Source: Prevotellaceae bacterium (lineage in GTDB: Bacteria; Bacteroidota; Bacteroidia; Bacteroidales; UBA932). Taken from it: 33,523 nt of DNA. The notes beneath the pieces are model-generated. The model did not search any database, was not told the DNA's origin, and saw only the letters and a list, made by a program, of their open reading frames with translations. A program made the translations under genes and the position numbers. Shown piece after piece: positions 1-6,749 of this stretch; the stretch's first letter is position 1; each line of letters begins with the position of its first letter. The stretch spans positions 1-33,523 of the forward strand of contig JAITKF010000009.1 in NCBI GenBank assembly GCA_031278545.1, in the 5' to 3' direction.

Positions 1-2
1 CC

Positions 3-1280
3 GACCAAAAAGCTATCATAGCCACTGCTCAAGGAAAATTTGACGCCGGCAAAGAAGCATGGGAAGAGGCAAAAGAAAGCTATCTGGGAGCTGTAAGCGG
101 AGTGAATACCGCTGTAGACGGCTTGAGGGCGCAATTAAGCGTATGGCAAACAGGTGTTGACCTGATAAATGCTGCGGGCAGTACAGTAACGGATATAACC
201 GAAAACCAAAAAACAGCTATTTTCAGTGCCATAAAGACTTATTATGTAACACGGTATAATTTCGACCGCAAAACGTCTGTCGTGGCGAATATACCGACGA
301 CGTGGGCTGGTCTTAATGATGTAGCTGTTTTTAGCAGAGATATATTCTTTAGTAGTGTTGCAGTAGTAGATTACCAGACCTATATAAATAACCTCAAGAC
401 CGACTCGGACATTAAAATTAGAAATAACTACGAGTGGCGCAACTATGAAGACAATGCGGATGTAACAAGTGGTAATGCAATCATTCTTGTAGGTTTCCCC
501 GCTTCTACCAGTACCGTTCCAGAAGCTTATGTAAACAGTACCATAGGTAAGTACCTGTATTTGTCCCGGAACGTGTACGGCGCAAGCGCACTCGCTGACG
601 TACATTATTACCTCCCGTATAACGTACGGCCACTGCCGACCGAGCAAGCGCCCAATGTTCCGAGTTATCCAGATATAAATAATTACAATTCTTCCCTCTT
701 TAAGATTTTGGCTGACGCGAAAAACGTTCTTGCTGAATTGGAAGCCAATGCTGCCAATACGTTCTATGTAGAAAACTACAAGAGCGTGCTGGGCGTAGTG
801 AACCGCACGATTGCTTACTATGAAGGTCTGAAGACGGAATATGAAGCAAAGGTTGTTGAAATCAACGCGGAAATCGAAGCGCAACAGGCGGTAGTAGATG
901 CTAAAAAGGCAGCGAAAGACGCTGCGCAATTAGCGTCTAACAAAGCAACTGTTGACTACGACGCAGCGAATACCTATGCCGGTACGTTGGGGTATATTTA
1001 TGACCAGTTGAAAGACGTCACCGGAACAACGTTGTACATCATTAAAGAAGCCATTGCAACGCAAGAAACGAAAATCAATGCTTTGGTTACGGCTTTGAAG
1101 AATGCCGAAAACGCATTGCGCGAATATAGGGCAAGTGGTGATGCCGGCGATTTAATTGCCAAGCTGGTAGCCGAAAAAGAAGCTAAAATTGCTGCAATAG
1201 ACGCTGAAATCGCTATTTTGGAAATAGCCATTGCAGAAATTGAAGCCAAAATGGAAGAGTTATTGAAAGACGACGAATAG
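3..1280 (+). CDS. Coiled-coil protein, 5'-truncated by the window; possible S-layer-type partner of the BT1926 barrel
   Basis: The reading frame is open from base 3, so the gene begins upstream; the GTG at 102 is not needed as a start. About 425 residues are visible. The first half is rich in Tyr, Asn and Thr and looks globular. The last ~190 residues are Ala/Glu/Lys-rich with heptad-like spacing (for example EAKVVEINAEIEAQQAVVDA and EIAILEIAIAEIEAKMEELL), predicting a long coiled coil, and the protein ends in an acidic KDDE. No C-terminal T9SS sorting domain is visible. A terminator follows, then a BT1926-family barrel gene on the same strand. In Bacteroides thetaiotaomicron BT1926 lies behind BT1927, a phase-variable S-layer-type protein; by position this could be the counterpart. 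I do not recognise the sequence itself as a named family, so the function is inferred only from its neighbour. Confidence 0.6.
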   Translation, partial: DQKAIIATAQGKFDAGKEAWEEAKESYLGAVSGVNTAVDGLRAQLSVWQTGVDLINAAGSTVTDITENQKTAIFSAIKTYYVTRYNFDRKTSVVANIPTTWAGLNDVAVFSRDIFFSSVAVVDYQTYINNLKTDSDIKIRNNYEWRNYEDNADVTSGNAIILVGFPASTSTVPEAYVNSTIGKYLYLSRNVYGASALADVHYYLPYNVRPLPTEQAPNVPSYPDINNYNSSLFKILADAKNVLAELEANAANTFYVENYKSVLGVVNRTIAYYEGLKTEYEAKVVEINAEIEAQQAVVDAKKAAKDAAQLASNKATVDYDAANTYAGTLGYIYDQLKDVTGTTLYIIKEAIATQETKINALVTALKNAENALREYRASGDAGDLIAKLVAEKEAKIAAIDAEIAILEIAIAEIEAKMEELLKDDE

Positions 1281-1294
1281 TACTTTATTTGTGT

Positions 1295-1328
1295 AAAACC
1301 GCCTGCGCTGCAGGTGCGGGCGGTTTTT
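1295..1328 (+). terminator. Rho-independent terminator after the coiled-coil gene
   Basis: A 12-bp stem (AAAACCGCCTGC at 1295-1306 with GCGGGCGGTTTT, one G-T pair) closes on a short loop and runs into a T tract. It lies 15 bases after the stop. It probably trims rather than abolishes read-through into the barrel gene, because no clear promoter box is visible before that gene. Confidence 0.8.
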
Positions 1329-1382
1329 TCAAAAAACGCCTTCCACAAGGCAAATAAAAAACTTAAATAAAGATACTATACT

Positions 1383-2204
1383 ATGACAAAAAAAATACTC
1401 TTATTCGTTTTACTCGGGGTATTGTTCCTGCCGCTGCGGGCACAGGAAGCCGCCGCCGGCGGAAGCGACTATGCGCCGAAAGCGGGGAACTATCAAGTGA
1501 ACCTCCTGCTGGGTAAAGGATTTTTCTACTCGGCGGATAATATTTTGCTGGTTCAGCAGAATGCTACCGTAGTGGGAAGCGGTCTTACCACCGACTTGCC
1601 GGCTTACTTGACGCTGAGCGACCCGAACAGTAATTCATTGCTCAATATGATAGGTATCGAAGCGAAATACTTTATTACCGGTCAAATTGCCGTGTCGTTG
1701 AGCGGGGCGGGGTACATCAACAACACCCCCTGGCGCGAAGCAGTGGATCCTACGGTGTCCGGCGATGTTACCGTATTCCCGAAATATGTCAATATTGACG
1801 CCCAGTTAAAGACGCGCGTTGTTGCGAATGTGGGCGGGCAATATTATTTTACGGTGGGCAACAACCGTATTCACCCGTATGCAGGCGTATTCGGCACGTT
1901 CCAGTTTGCCAGCCTGTCGGCGCAAAGTACCTATGCCGGCTTCGATGGCGCAAGTTTGGAAGCCGACAAACGGGATGCGGGCGTTCGCACCGGCCAGTTA
2001 TTTGGTTGGGCGGCGTCGGCGGTAGCCGGTATCGAATACAGCCTGTTCCCCGGATTAACCGCAGGCTTTGAAATCAAACCCTTCAGTTATTACTATTCCG
2101 GCTTGACGCTCTTTGCGCAGCCCGGCTTAGATGCAATGACGGGAGAAAATCAAGACTATGCTATTTTTGCACAACCTGTTTTTAAAATAGGATTTAGGTT
2201 TTAA
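1383..2204 (+). CDS. BT1926-family outer membrane beta-barrel protein
   Basis: 273 residues. A signal peptide (MTKKILLFVLLGVLFLPLRAQ) is followed by a mature protein starting near APKAGNYQVNLLLGKG. Alternating beta-strand patterns run throughout, and the protein ends in PVFKIGFRF with a C-terminal Phe, the usual Bam-recognised end of an outer-membrane barrel. The segments NMIGIEAKYFITGQIAVSLS, HPYAGVF, SAVAGIEYSLFPGLTAGFEI and KPFSYYYSG match what I know of the BT1926 barrel family of Bacteroidales. In B. thetaiotaomicron that family member is co-transcribed with a phase-variable S-layer-like protein that affects complement resistance. Here it follows the coiled-coil gene by about 100 bases and is closed by a strong terminator. 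It probably anchors or supports a surface layer; that role is inferred from the family. Confidence 0.8.
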   Translation: MTKKILLFVLLGVLFLPLRAQEAAAGGSDYAPKAGNYQVNLLLGKGFFYSADNILLVQQNATVVGSGLTTDLPAYLTLSDPNSNSLLNMIGIEAKYFITGQIAVSLSGAGYINNTPWREAVDPTVSGDVTVFPKYVNIDAQLKTRVVANVGGQYYFTVGNNRIHPYAGVFGTFQFASLSAQSTYAGFDGASLEADKRDAGVRTGQLFGWAASAVAGIEYSLFPGLTAGFEIKPFSYYYSGLTLFAQPGLDAMTGENQDYAIFAQPVFKIGFRF

Positions 2205-2221
2205 TTTGGTAGTTTTTTCTG

Positions 2222-2255
2222 AAAATTGCCCCGCTTTCATGGGGCAATTTTTTTT
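2222..2255 (+). terminator. Rho-independent terminator after the BT1926-family gene
   Basis: A perfect 11-bp stem (AAAATTGCCCC at 2222-2232 with GGGGCAATTTT at 2241-2251), an 8-base loop and a run of T. It lies 17 bases after the stop codon. Confidence 0.9.
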
Positions 2256-2265
2256 GTTCCGACAC

Positions 2266-2404
2266 AATGGGAACGGATAACGGTGAACGGATAACGGGGA
2301 ACGGAGAATGGGGAACGGAGAACGGGGAACGGAGAACGGGGAACGGAGAACGGATAACGGAGAATGGGGAACGGATAACGGAGAACGGGAAACGGAGAAC
2401 GGGA
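2266..2404. repeat. Heptanucleotide tandem array, about 20 copies of AACGGRN
   Basis: From 2266 the sequence is an unbroken series of 7-base units: AATGGG, then 19 units such as AACGGAT, AACGGGG, AACGGAG and AATGGGG. Every unit keeps the AAYGG core, with variation mostly at the last two positions. It is non-coding: the ORFs it creates are simple repeats. It sits between the terminator of the barrel gene and the 3' end of the convergent DUF5103 gene. The copy number is expected to vary by replication slippage. Confidence 0.9.
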
Positions 2405-2443
2405 AATCCCTTACAAACTGGAAAAAGATAGTGCGCTTGCCGC

Positions 2444-2467
2444 AACTTTCAACTTTCAACTTTCAAC
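2444..2467. repeat. TTTCAAC heptamer array (about 3.4 copies)
   Basis: 24 bases of perfect 7-base period (AACTTTC). It lies about 30 bases outside the stop codon of the minus-strand DUF5103 gene. The same heptamer recurs at 3871-3900 next to the stop codon of another minus-strand gene. Confidence 0.85.
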
Positions 2468-2495
2468 TGTTCCGGCGTCAGCCCAAATCCGTAAC

Positions 2496-3767
2496 TTAAT
2501 TTATTCCTGTTGAAAAGAAGCCTGCCAGCCGGTCGTAGCGGTCGCGGACAGAACGGAAATAAACATAGATGTGGTAACTGTTTTCCGTTTCGGCGTAGCA
2601 GCCTTCAATCGCCGTCCAGTCGATGCGCCCCTGTTTATCCAACAGCACATAGCGGTAATTGTACAGTCCCTGTTTCACGAGCGTATTTAATTCATAGGCA
2701 TGCAGCGAAGCGTTGTACTCCATACGGAAAGCGGGATGCAACGCAAAGCCGGTGAGTGCGCCGAAGACATATACCTCGCCGTCGAACGGTTCGGGGACGT
2801 TCAACGTAAAAATAGTTGTTACATAATCGGCTTCCAGGAGGCGGTCGGCTGTGCGGTAGGCGTCGATATAAAAACGGCCGTTCATTTCGCGTTCATAGGA
2901 ATATTGCCTGTTACGCGGCGCATCGGGTTGCAGGAGGGCGTAGACAAAGCCGTCGCTGTCCGTACGCATCTGCACTACGCCGCGCCCGCTGAATTCCAGA
3001 TTCCGCGTATCAAAAAAACGAAATTCATTTCCGCCGGGATACCACAGGCGGTCGGCTAGCGAATAGTCCGTGCGACCAATGTCCGTGAATGTTGGCTCCG
3101 GATGAGGCGTCAGGGGAAGCCGGTAGCCGTTTTGCTCTACCCGCACCTTTAACTCGCGGAACGCGTTGCGCACCTCCAACGAAGAGTGGTTAACGGCAAG
3201 TTCCAGTTGTTGCAGGCAGCTTTCGCCGGTAACTGCCGGACCGCGCATACGCAGCGTGGCGGCGGTTTTCAGCTCTACCACCGAAAAACCGCGTACGAAT
3301 ACGGGGGCGTTTGCATCCGTTTCATATACTTTCAGCAAATAATTTCCCGACACTTTCAATTGCACGTCATTATTGGGGATGTGCAATTCATAATGCGTAT
3401 AATTCACCCGCGTAAGGTGCGAATGTTTGAAATCATTCAGCCGGTTTTCCGCAAAACCTTCGAGGTAGTCGGTAACGAAGAGGTTGTCTTCTTCCCAGTC
3501 GGCGGTGCAATGCACAATGGTGTAGCGCAGCGACGAGCGGTTTTCCGACAGGTCGTCGAACCATAACGTCAGTTGCTCGCCGGCATTCCATACCAGCGTC
3601 GGCAACGACTGTTCATTGCCGCCCTTGAATAGCTGAATGCTGCGGATATGCGGGTCATGGCACATATTCTTCCATGCCGCCTGCCGGTTGAAACGCGCTT
3701 CCTCCTGCGCCGCCGCCGGAAACGGCAACGCCAAGTACATTATCCCAAAAAATAACCAGTGTTTCAT
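2496..3767 (-). CDS. Type IX secretion system plug protein (DUF5103)
   Basis: 423 residues from the ATG at 3767. A longer frame would start at a TTG at 3779 that overlaps a -7 box, so the ATG is preferred. A signal peptide (MKHWLFFGIMYLALPFPAAA) precedes a mature region that fits the DUF5103 family: an N-terminal beta domain with IRSIQLFKGGNEQSLPTLVWN and LWFDDLSENRSSLRYTIVHC, then LRGPAV-like and DTRNLEFSGRGV segments, and a C-terminal part ending in YDRLAGFFSTGIN. This family is annotated as the plug that closes the SprA translocon of the type IX secretion system when no Plug-PorV exchange is occurring. It implies the host has a T9SS elsewhere. The gene stands alone between repeat arrays. 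Confidence 0.8.
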   Translation of the reverse strand: MKHWLFFGIMYLALPFPAAAQEEARFNRQAAWKNMCHDPHIRSIQLFKGGNEQSLPTLVWNAGEQLTLWFDDLSENRSSLRYTIVHCTADWEEDNLFVTDYLEGFAENRLNDFKHSHLTRVNYTHYELHIPNNDVQLKVSGNYLLKVYETDANAPVFVRGFSVVELKTAATLRMRGPAVTGESCLQQLELAVNHSSLEVRNAFRELKVRVEQNGYRLPLTPHPEPTFTDIGRTDYSLADRLWYPGGNEFRFFDTRNLEFSGRGVVQMRTDSDGFVYALLQPDAPRNRQYSYEREMNGRFYIDAYRTADRLLEADYVTTIFTLNVPEPFDGEVYVFGALTGFALHPAFRMEYNASLHAYELNTLVKQGLYNYRYVLLDKQGRIDWTAIEGCYAETENSYHIYVYFRSVRDRYDRLAGFFSTGIN

Positions 3768-3776
3768 AGCTGATGG

Positions 3777-3784
3777 CAAATTTA
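3777..3784 (-). promoter_or_regulatory. -7 box of the DUF5103 gene
   Basis: On the minus strand TAAATTTG matches the Bacteroidetes -7 consensus TAnnTTTG. It ends about ten bases before the ATG at 3767, so the 5' leader would be very short. No clear -33 TTTG was found. Confidence 0.4.
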
Positions 3785-3796
3785 CGGAAAAAATTT

Positions 3797-3855
3797 GTTT
3801 AATGTGCTAATTGTTTAATGTGCTAATGTGACTAATTATTTAATGTGACTAATTA
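3797..3855. repeat. Degenerate TTTAATGTG(C/G)ACTAATT-type repeats
   Basis: Two near-identical copies of GTTTAATGTGCTAAT (3797-3811 and 3813-3827) are followed by GTGACTAATTA and TTTAATGTGACTAATTA. The unit is AT-rich and similar words are common in Bacteroidales intergenic DNA. It lies between the DUF5103 promoter and the second TTTCAAC array. Confidence 0.7.
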
Positions 3856-3870
3856 GCTGGCGCGGCAGCC

Positions 3871-3900
3871 ACTTTCAACTTTCAACTTTCAACTTTCAAC
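3871..3900. repeat. TTTCAAC heptamer array abutting the S41 peptidase stop codon
   Basis: 30 bases of perfect 7-base period (about 4.3 copies). Its last base is the first base of the stop codon of the minus-strand peptidase gene (stop at 3900-3902), so the transcript would run straight from stop into GTTGAAA repeats. Confidence 0.85.
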
Positions 3901-5507
3901 TAATCACTGACCGTTAACAGTTCCCGTTCGTAGCGGCTCCAGTTGTTGAGTACTTCTACGGCTTTGATAAATTCCTTATCGAGGTGTTTATTGATTATTT
4001 CGTAATAAGCGCTGGAGTTCCAAAGCGTGCGGGCGATGAGGGCTTTCAGTTGCAGCCGCATGTCATTGCCGGATATTTCCAGTCCTTTCTCATCGCGTGC
4101 TATTCCCTGCGCTTCGGCGTAGGCGAGGAATTGTTCAAACAGGTCGCCGGCGACGTGGAACTGTTTGTCAAATGCGGCAACAGTTTTATAACTTTTTTCC
4201 AACCGGCTGCGGTGCGTATCAACATATTTCAACGTAAACTGGTTGAAAAGCCCGGCGCGGCTAAGGTTACTGTAATATTTGGAGTAGGAAGCCGTATCGT
4301 GCGGCATGAAAATATCGGGCATGATACCGCCGCCGCCATACACCGTCCGCTGTTTCACAAGGGTATAATATTTCAGGGAATCGGGAAAGCGGATGCTGTC
4401 GCGGCTGTAGTATTCGCCATGCACTGCGCGTTTATATAAATCGGCATAGTATTTTTCCGTTTCGCCGGCATTGTAGGGGCGTTGGATGACGCGACCGGTA
4501 GGCGTATGGTAACGGGCAACGGTGAGGCGGATTTGCGAACCGTCGGTGAGGGGCAGCAGTTGTTGCACCAGCCCTTTCCCATAGGAACGGCGACCGATAA
4601 GGATACCTCTGTCCCAATCCTGAACGCAGCCGGCAACGATTTCACTTGCCGACGCAGAGCCTTCGTCCAGCAACACTACTAAATTCCCGGTTTGGAAAAA
4701 CCCGCCTTTGCCGGACAATTCTATGGTTTTCGGGTAATGCAGCCCCTCGCTGTATACCAGCAGGCGGCCGGAGTCGAAGAATTGGTTGCACAAGTCGGCG
4801 GACGTCTTGAATATCCCGCCGCTATTGCCCCGCAGGTCGAGTATCATGGACGCCGGCGCTTTTTTGAATTTCTTTTTCAGGGCTTCGTTTATTTCGTCCA
4901 GCGTGGTTAGCGCAAAACGCCCAAGCCGGATGTACGCCATACCCGGCTGCACTTCGTAGGCGGCGTCCACGCTATGGATAGGAATTTTATCACGCACCAC
5001 CGTAAAGCGCAACGGCTGCAGAACGCCTTTGCGGACAACGGTCAGCAACACCTTTGTACCTTTCGGTCCCCGCAGGAATTTTAGCACCTGCGCATTCGTC
5101 AGCCCGACGCTGGCGATATTTTCATTATCTACGGCAATGATGCGGTCGGAGGCGCGGATGCCCACCGCCTGCGACGGACCGCCGAAGATGGGCGACACCA
5201 CCGTCAGCGTGTCGTTCAAAATATTAAATTCGATGCCCACGCCTTCAAAGTTGCCATGTAGCGATTCATTCGACGACTTGACTTCGTCGGCAGTGAGGTA
5301 GGTGGAGTGCGGGTCTAAATTTTGCAGCGTATTGATAATGGCTTTCTCTGTGAGTTTACCGATACTGGCGCTATCCATGTAATGACTGTCGATATACAGC
5401 AGCAACTGCGCAAATTTTTGATAATTTTGGGTTACTTCGGGATTGGTTTGCGCTGCCACAGGCAGGGAAAACAGCAGGACAAAGGCAAAACAAGTGATCT
5501 TTTTCAT
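3900..5507 (-). CDS. S41 family C-terminal processing peptidase (Ctp/Prc type)
   Basis: 535 residues with a signal peptide (MKKITCFAFVLLFSLPVAAQ), so a periplasmic or envelope serine protease. A helical N-terminal region (25-80) includes LDPHSTYLTADEV. A PDZ domain follows (about 85-170: EGVGIEFNILNDTLTVVSP, GIRASDRIIAVDNENI). The S41 catalytic core follows (about 190-345), with DLRGNSGG, the Ser-containing GSASASEIVAG (Ser286 by analogy with E. coli Prc) and Lys311 in SYGKGLVQ, giving the expected Ser-Lys spacing of 25. A C-terminal domain of about 190 residues extends to VSD. Members trim C-termini of envelope proteins. The gene is monocistronic and has a TAnnTTTG promoter overlapped by a palindrome. 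Confidence 0.93.
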   Translation of the reverse strand: MKKITCFAFVLLFSLPVAAQTNPEVTQNYQKFAQLLLYIDSHYMDSASIGKLTEKAIINTLQNLDPHSTYLTADEVKSSNESLHGNFEGVGIEFNILNDTLTVVSPIFGGPSQAVGIRASDRIIAVDNENIASVGLTNAQVLKFLRGPKGTKVLLTVVRKGVLQPLRFTVVRDKIPIHSVDAAYEVQPGMAYIRLGRFALTTLDEINEALKKKFKKAPASMILDLRGNSGGIFKTSADLCNQFFDSGRLLVYSEGLHYPKTIELSGKGGFFQTGNLVVLLDEGSASASEIVAGCVQDWDRGILIGRRSYGKGLVQQLLPLTDGSQIRLTVARYHTPTGRVIQRPYNAGETEKYYADLYKRAVHGEYYSRDSIRFPDSLKYYTLVKQRTVYGGGGIMPDIFMPHDTASYSKYYSNLSRAGLFNQFTLKYVDTHRSRLEKSYKTVAAFDKQFHVAGDLFEQFLAYAEAQGIARDEKGLEISGNDMRLQLKALIARTLWNSSAYYEIINKHLDKEFIKAVEVLNNWSRYERELLTVSD

Positions 5508-5534
5508 CGGGATATGTATGATTGAATATTTTCT

Positions 5535-5552
5535 TTTGTGATCACAAAGATA
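5535..5552 (-). promoter_or_regulatory. Promoter -7 box of the S41 gene overlapped by a 14-bp palindrome
   Basis: The minus strand carries TATCTTTG at 5545-5552, a perfect TAnnTTTG box, 38 bases before the ATG. Overlapping its 3' side is the perfect palindrome TTTGTGATCACAAA at 5535-5548. This position, across the transcription start, suits an operator. The half-site TGTGA resembles CRP/FNR half-sites, but without their usual spacer. Confidence 0.55.
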
Positions 5553-5607
5553 CGAATTTAGTTGAGAACAACGGTTAGCGCGGCTGGGGAGTTATGAGTT
5601 GGCAGAT

Positions 5608-6584
5608 TCAAGTACCCACTGTCACCGACTTATTCAAGGCGGAGGAAAAAACCTTCCACGGCGAGTCAAAGTTAAGTAATTTTCTTGGTCTACGGTTAAT
5701 CTTATATTGAAATTTTAATATTTCGTCATCAGAAAAAGCATTAAAAGATGCTTTTTTAGGAATATACTGTCTGATAAGTTTGTTAGTGTATTCATTTAAT
5801 CCCCTTTCCCATGACGAATAGGGATGTGCAAAATAAAATGCTGTATCTAACAATTTTGCTATTTTTTTGTGTCATAAAATTCACTTCCATTATCGGAAGT
5901 GATAGACCATACCATTTTCTTATAAGGCAAGAGTAAGTAAAATAACTCCATAGCTAAATCTTTCGCATTTTTACCTTTTGGTAATTTTTTAATCAACAGG
6001 AAGCCTGTTTTTCGTTCTGTGACCGTTAAGATAGCTCCTTTGTTTTCTTTCCCAACGATGGTATCAATTTCCCAATCACCCACCCGTTCCCTCTTGTTAA
6101 TGATCACCGGCCGCAGGTCAATAGACACTTTATCAGGTATTACTACTTTCTTTCCCCCGACAGGTCGCTTACGATGTTTAAGCCGGTGTCGCAGGTGTGT
6201 ATAAAGTGTTCCACCCTGTCGTTTATCTTCCCGGATAAATTGATAAATCCGCTCATGGCTCACCATAGGTATAGCGTCTCGTTTGGCTTTCCCTGCAATT
6301 TGTTCCGGCGACCACTGTTCTTCGGTAAGCTCTTTAATAATCTTTTGTTTGACATGTTCGGTAAATTTTCGTTTTTTAGCAAACCGTTCTTTCCGTTCAT
6401 CGGCGTATTCCTGTGCCAGGCGTGGGGAATATCCCCGCTTGTGGCTGTTCCGCTGAAGTTCCCGGCTGAGTACTGATTTGTCCTTGCCTGTGGCAATACA
6501 GATTTCTTTTCTGGTACCTCCAGCTTCCAACATCCGGGAAATTGTGTACCTTTGTTCTTGAGTTAAATGTTTTTTTGTTTTCAT
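5608..6584 (-). CDS. IS30-family transposase, split by a -1 shift at an A7 run
   Basis: Part 1 runs from the ATG at 6584 (a TTG at 6590 is also possible) to TAG at 5859-5861. Part 2 continues in the -1 frame to TGA at 5608. Part 1 has the N-terminal helix-turn-helix region (LTQEQRYTISRMLEAGGTRK, IATGKDKSVLSRELQRN), the linker EQWSPEQIAGK and SHERIYQFI, then the DDE core with DWEIDTIVG (Asp ~176) and TSDNGSEF (Asp ~233). Part 2 supplies AHPYSSWERGLNEYTNKLIR with the catalytic Glu, plus INRRPRKLLNFDSPW. Joined by a -1 slip, the pieces read ...FYDTKK-IAKLLDT... with nothing missing, about 325 residues, normal for IS30. The junction is A-AAA-AAA followed directly by TAG. It is either a simple loss of one A or a programmed frameshift. 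Confidence 0.85.
5859..5868 (-). other. A7 slippery heptamer followed by in-frame TAG
   Basis: On the minus strand the last 0-frame codons are ACA AAA AAA TAG. This gives X-XXY-YYZ = A-AAA-AAA (5862-5868), the classic -1 slippery heptamer in the correct phase. A -1 slip continues as ATA GCA AAA and restores the rest of the transposase. I did not see a strong stimulatory stem-loop just downstream. Confidence 0.6.
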
Positions 6585-6611
6585 ATACAACTAAAATAAG
6601 ACTTTTTTCTC

Positions 6612-6645
6612 AATCGTGTATCGGGGGTACCCCCGATACACGATT
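6612..6645. repeat. Perfect 34-bp palindrome
   Basis: The left arm AATCGTGTATCGGGGGT (6612-6628) is exactly matched by the right arm ACCCCCGATACACGATT (6629-6645), with the centre between 6628 and 6629 and no loop. It lies 28 bases upstream of the transposase start. It may be a fusion of two IS ends or a palindromic target site. Confidence 0.85.
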
Positions 6646-6693
6646 CTTTTCTTATCTCAGTTGCATTTACCGGGTCCTATTTTTTGCATTTTA

Positions 6694-6725
6694 TTTGTAT
6701 TGTGTTAAATTTTTGCTTACTTTTG
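6694..6725 (+). promoter_or_regulatory. Promoter of the Rpn-type gene
   Basis: A -33 TTTG (6694-6697), a 20-bp spacer and a -7 TACTTTTG (6718-6725) fit the Bacteroidetes sigma consensus TTTG-N19-21-TAnnTTTG. The ATG at 6750 is 24 bases downstream. It may also serve the sigma-factor gene behind it. Confidence 0.7.
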
Positions 6726-6749
6726 CTTGCCATAAAAAATCGTTAAATC

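Larger units (their letters stand above)
5608..6645 (-). mobile_element. IS30-family insertion sequence (ends approximate)
   Basis: The body is a split IS30-type transposase on the minus strand. The ends are not certain. GTACCCACTGTCACCGAC at 5612-5629, overlapping the transposase 3' end, matches the inverted copy beginning at 6630 (GTACCCCCGATACACGAT read on the minus strand) at 11 of 18 positions without gaps, which would give an element of about 1.02 kb, normal for IS30. The upstream end lies inside a perfect 34-bp palindrome (6612-6645). No target duplication was identified. Confidence 0.65.

Noticed and set aside
2127-2459. Minus-strand ORFs of 110 and 83 residues, rich in SPFSVP/SPLSVP repeats
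   Set aside because: They are translations of the AACGGRN heptamer array and its flanks, without a start site or promoter and overlapping a terminator.
2266-3900. CRISPR array among the tandem repeats
   Set aside because: Units are contiguous 7-mers with no spacers, and no cas gene is in the window.
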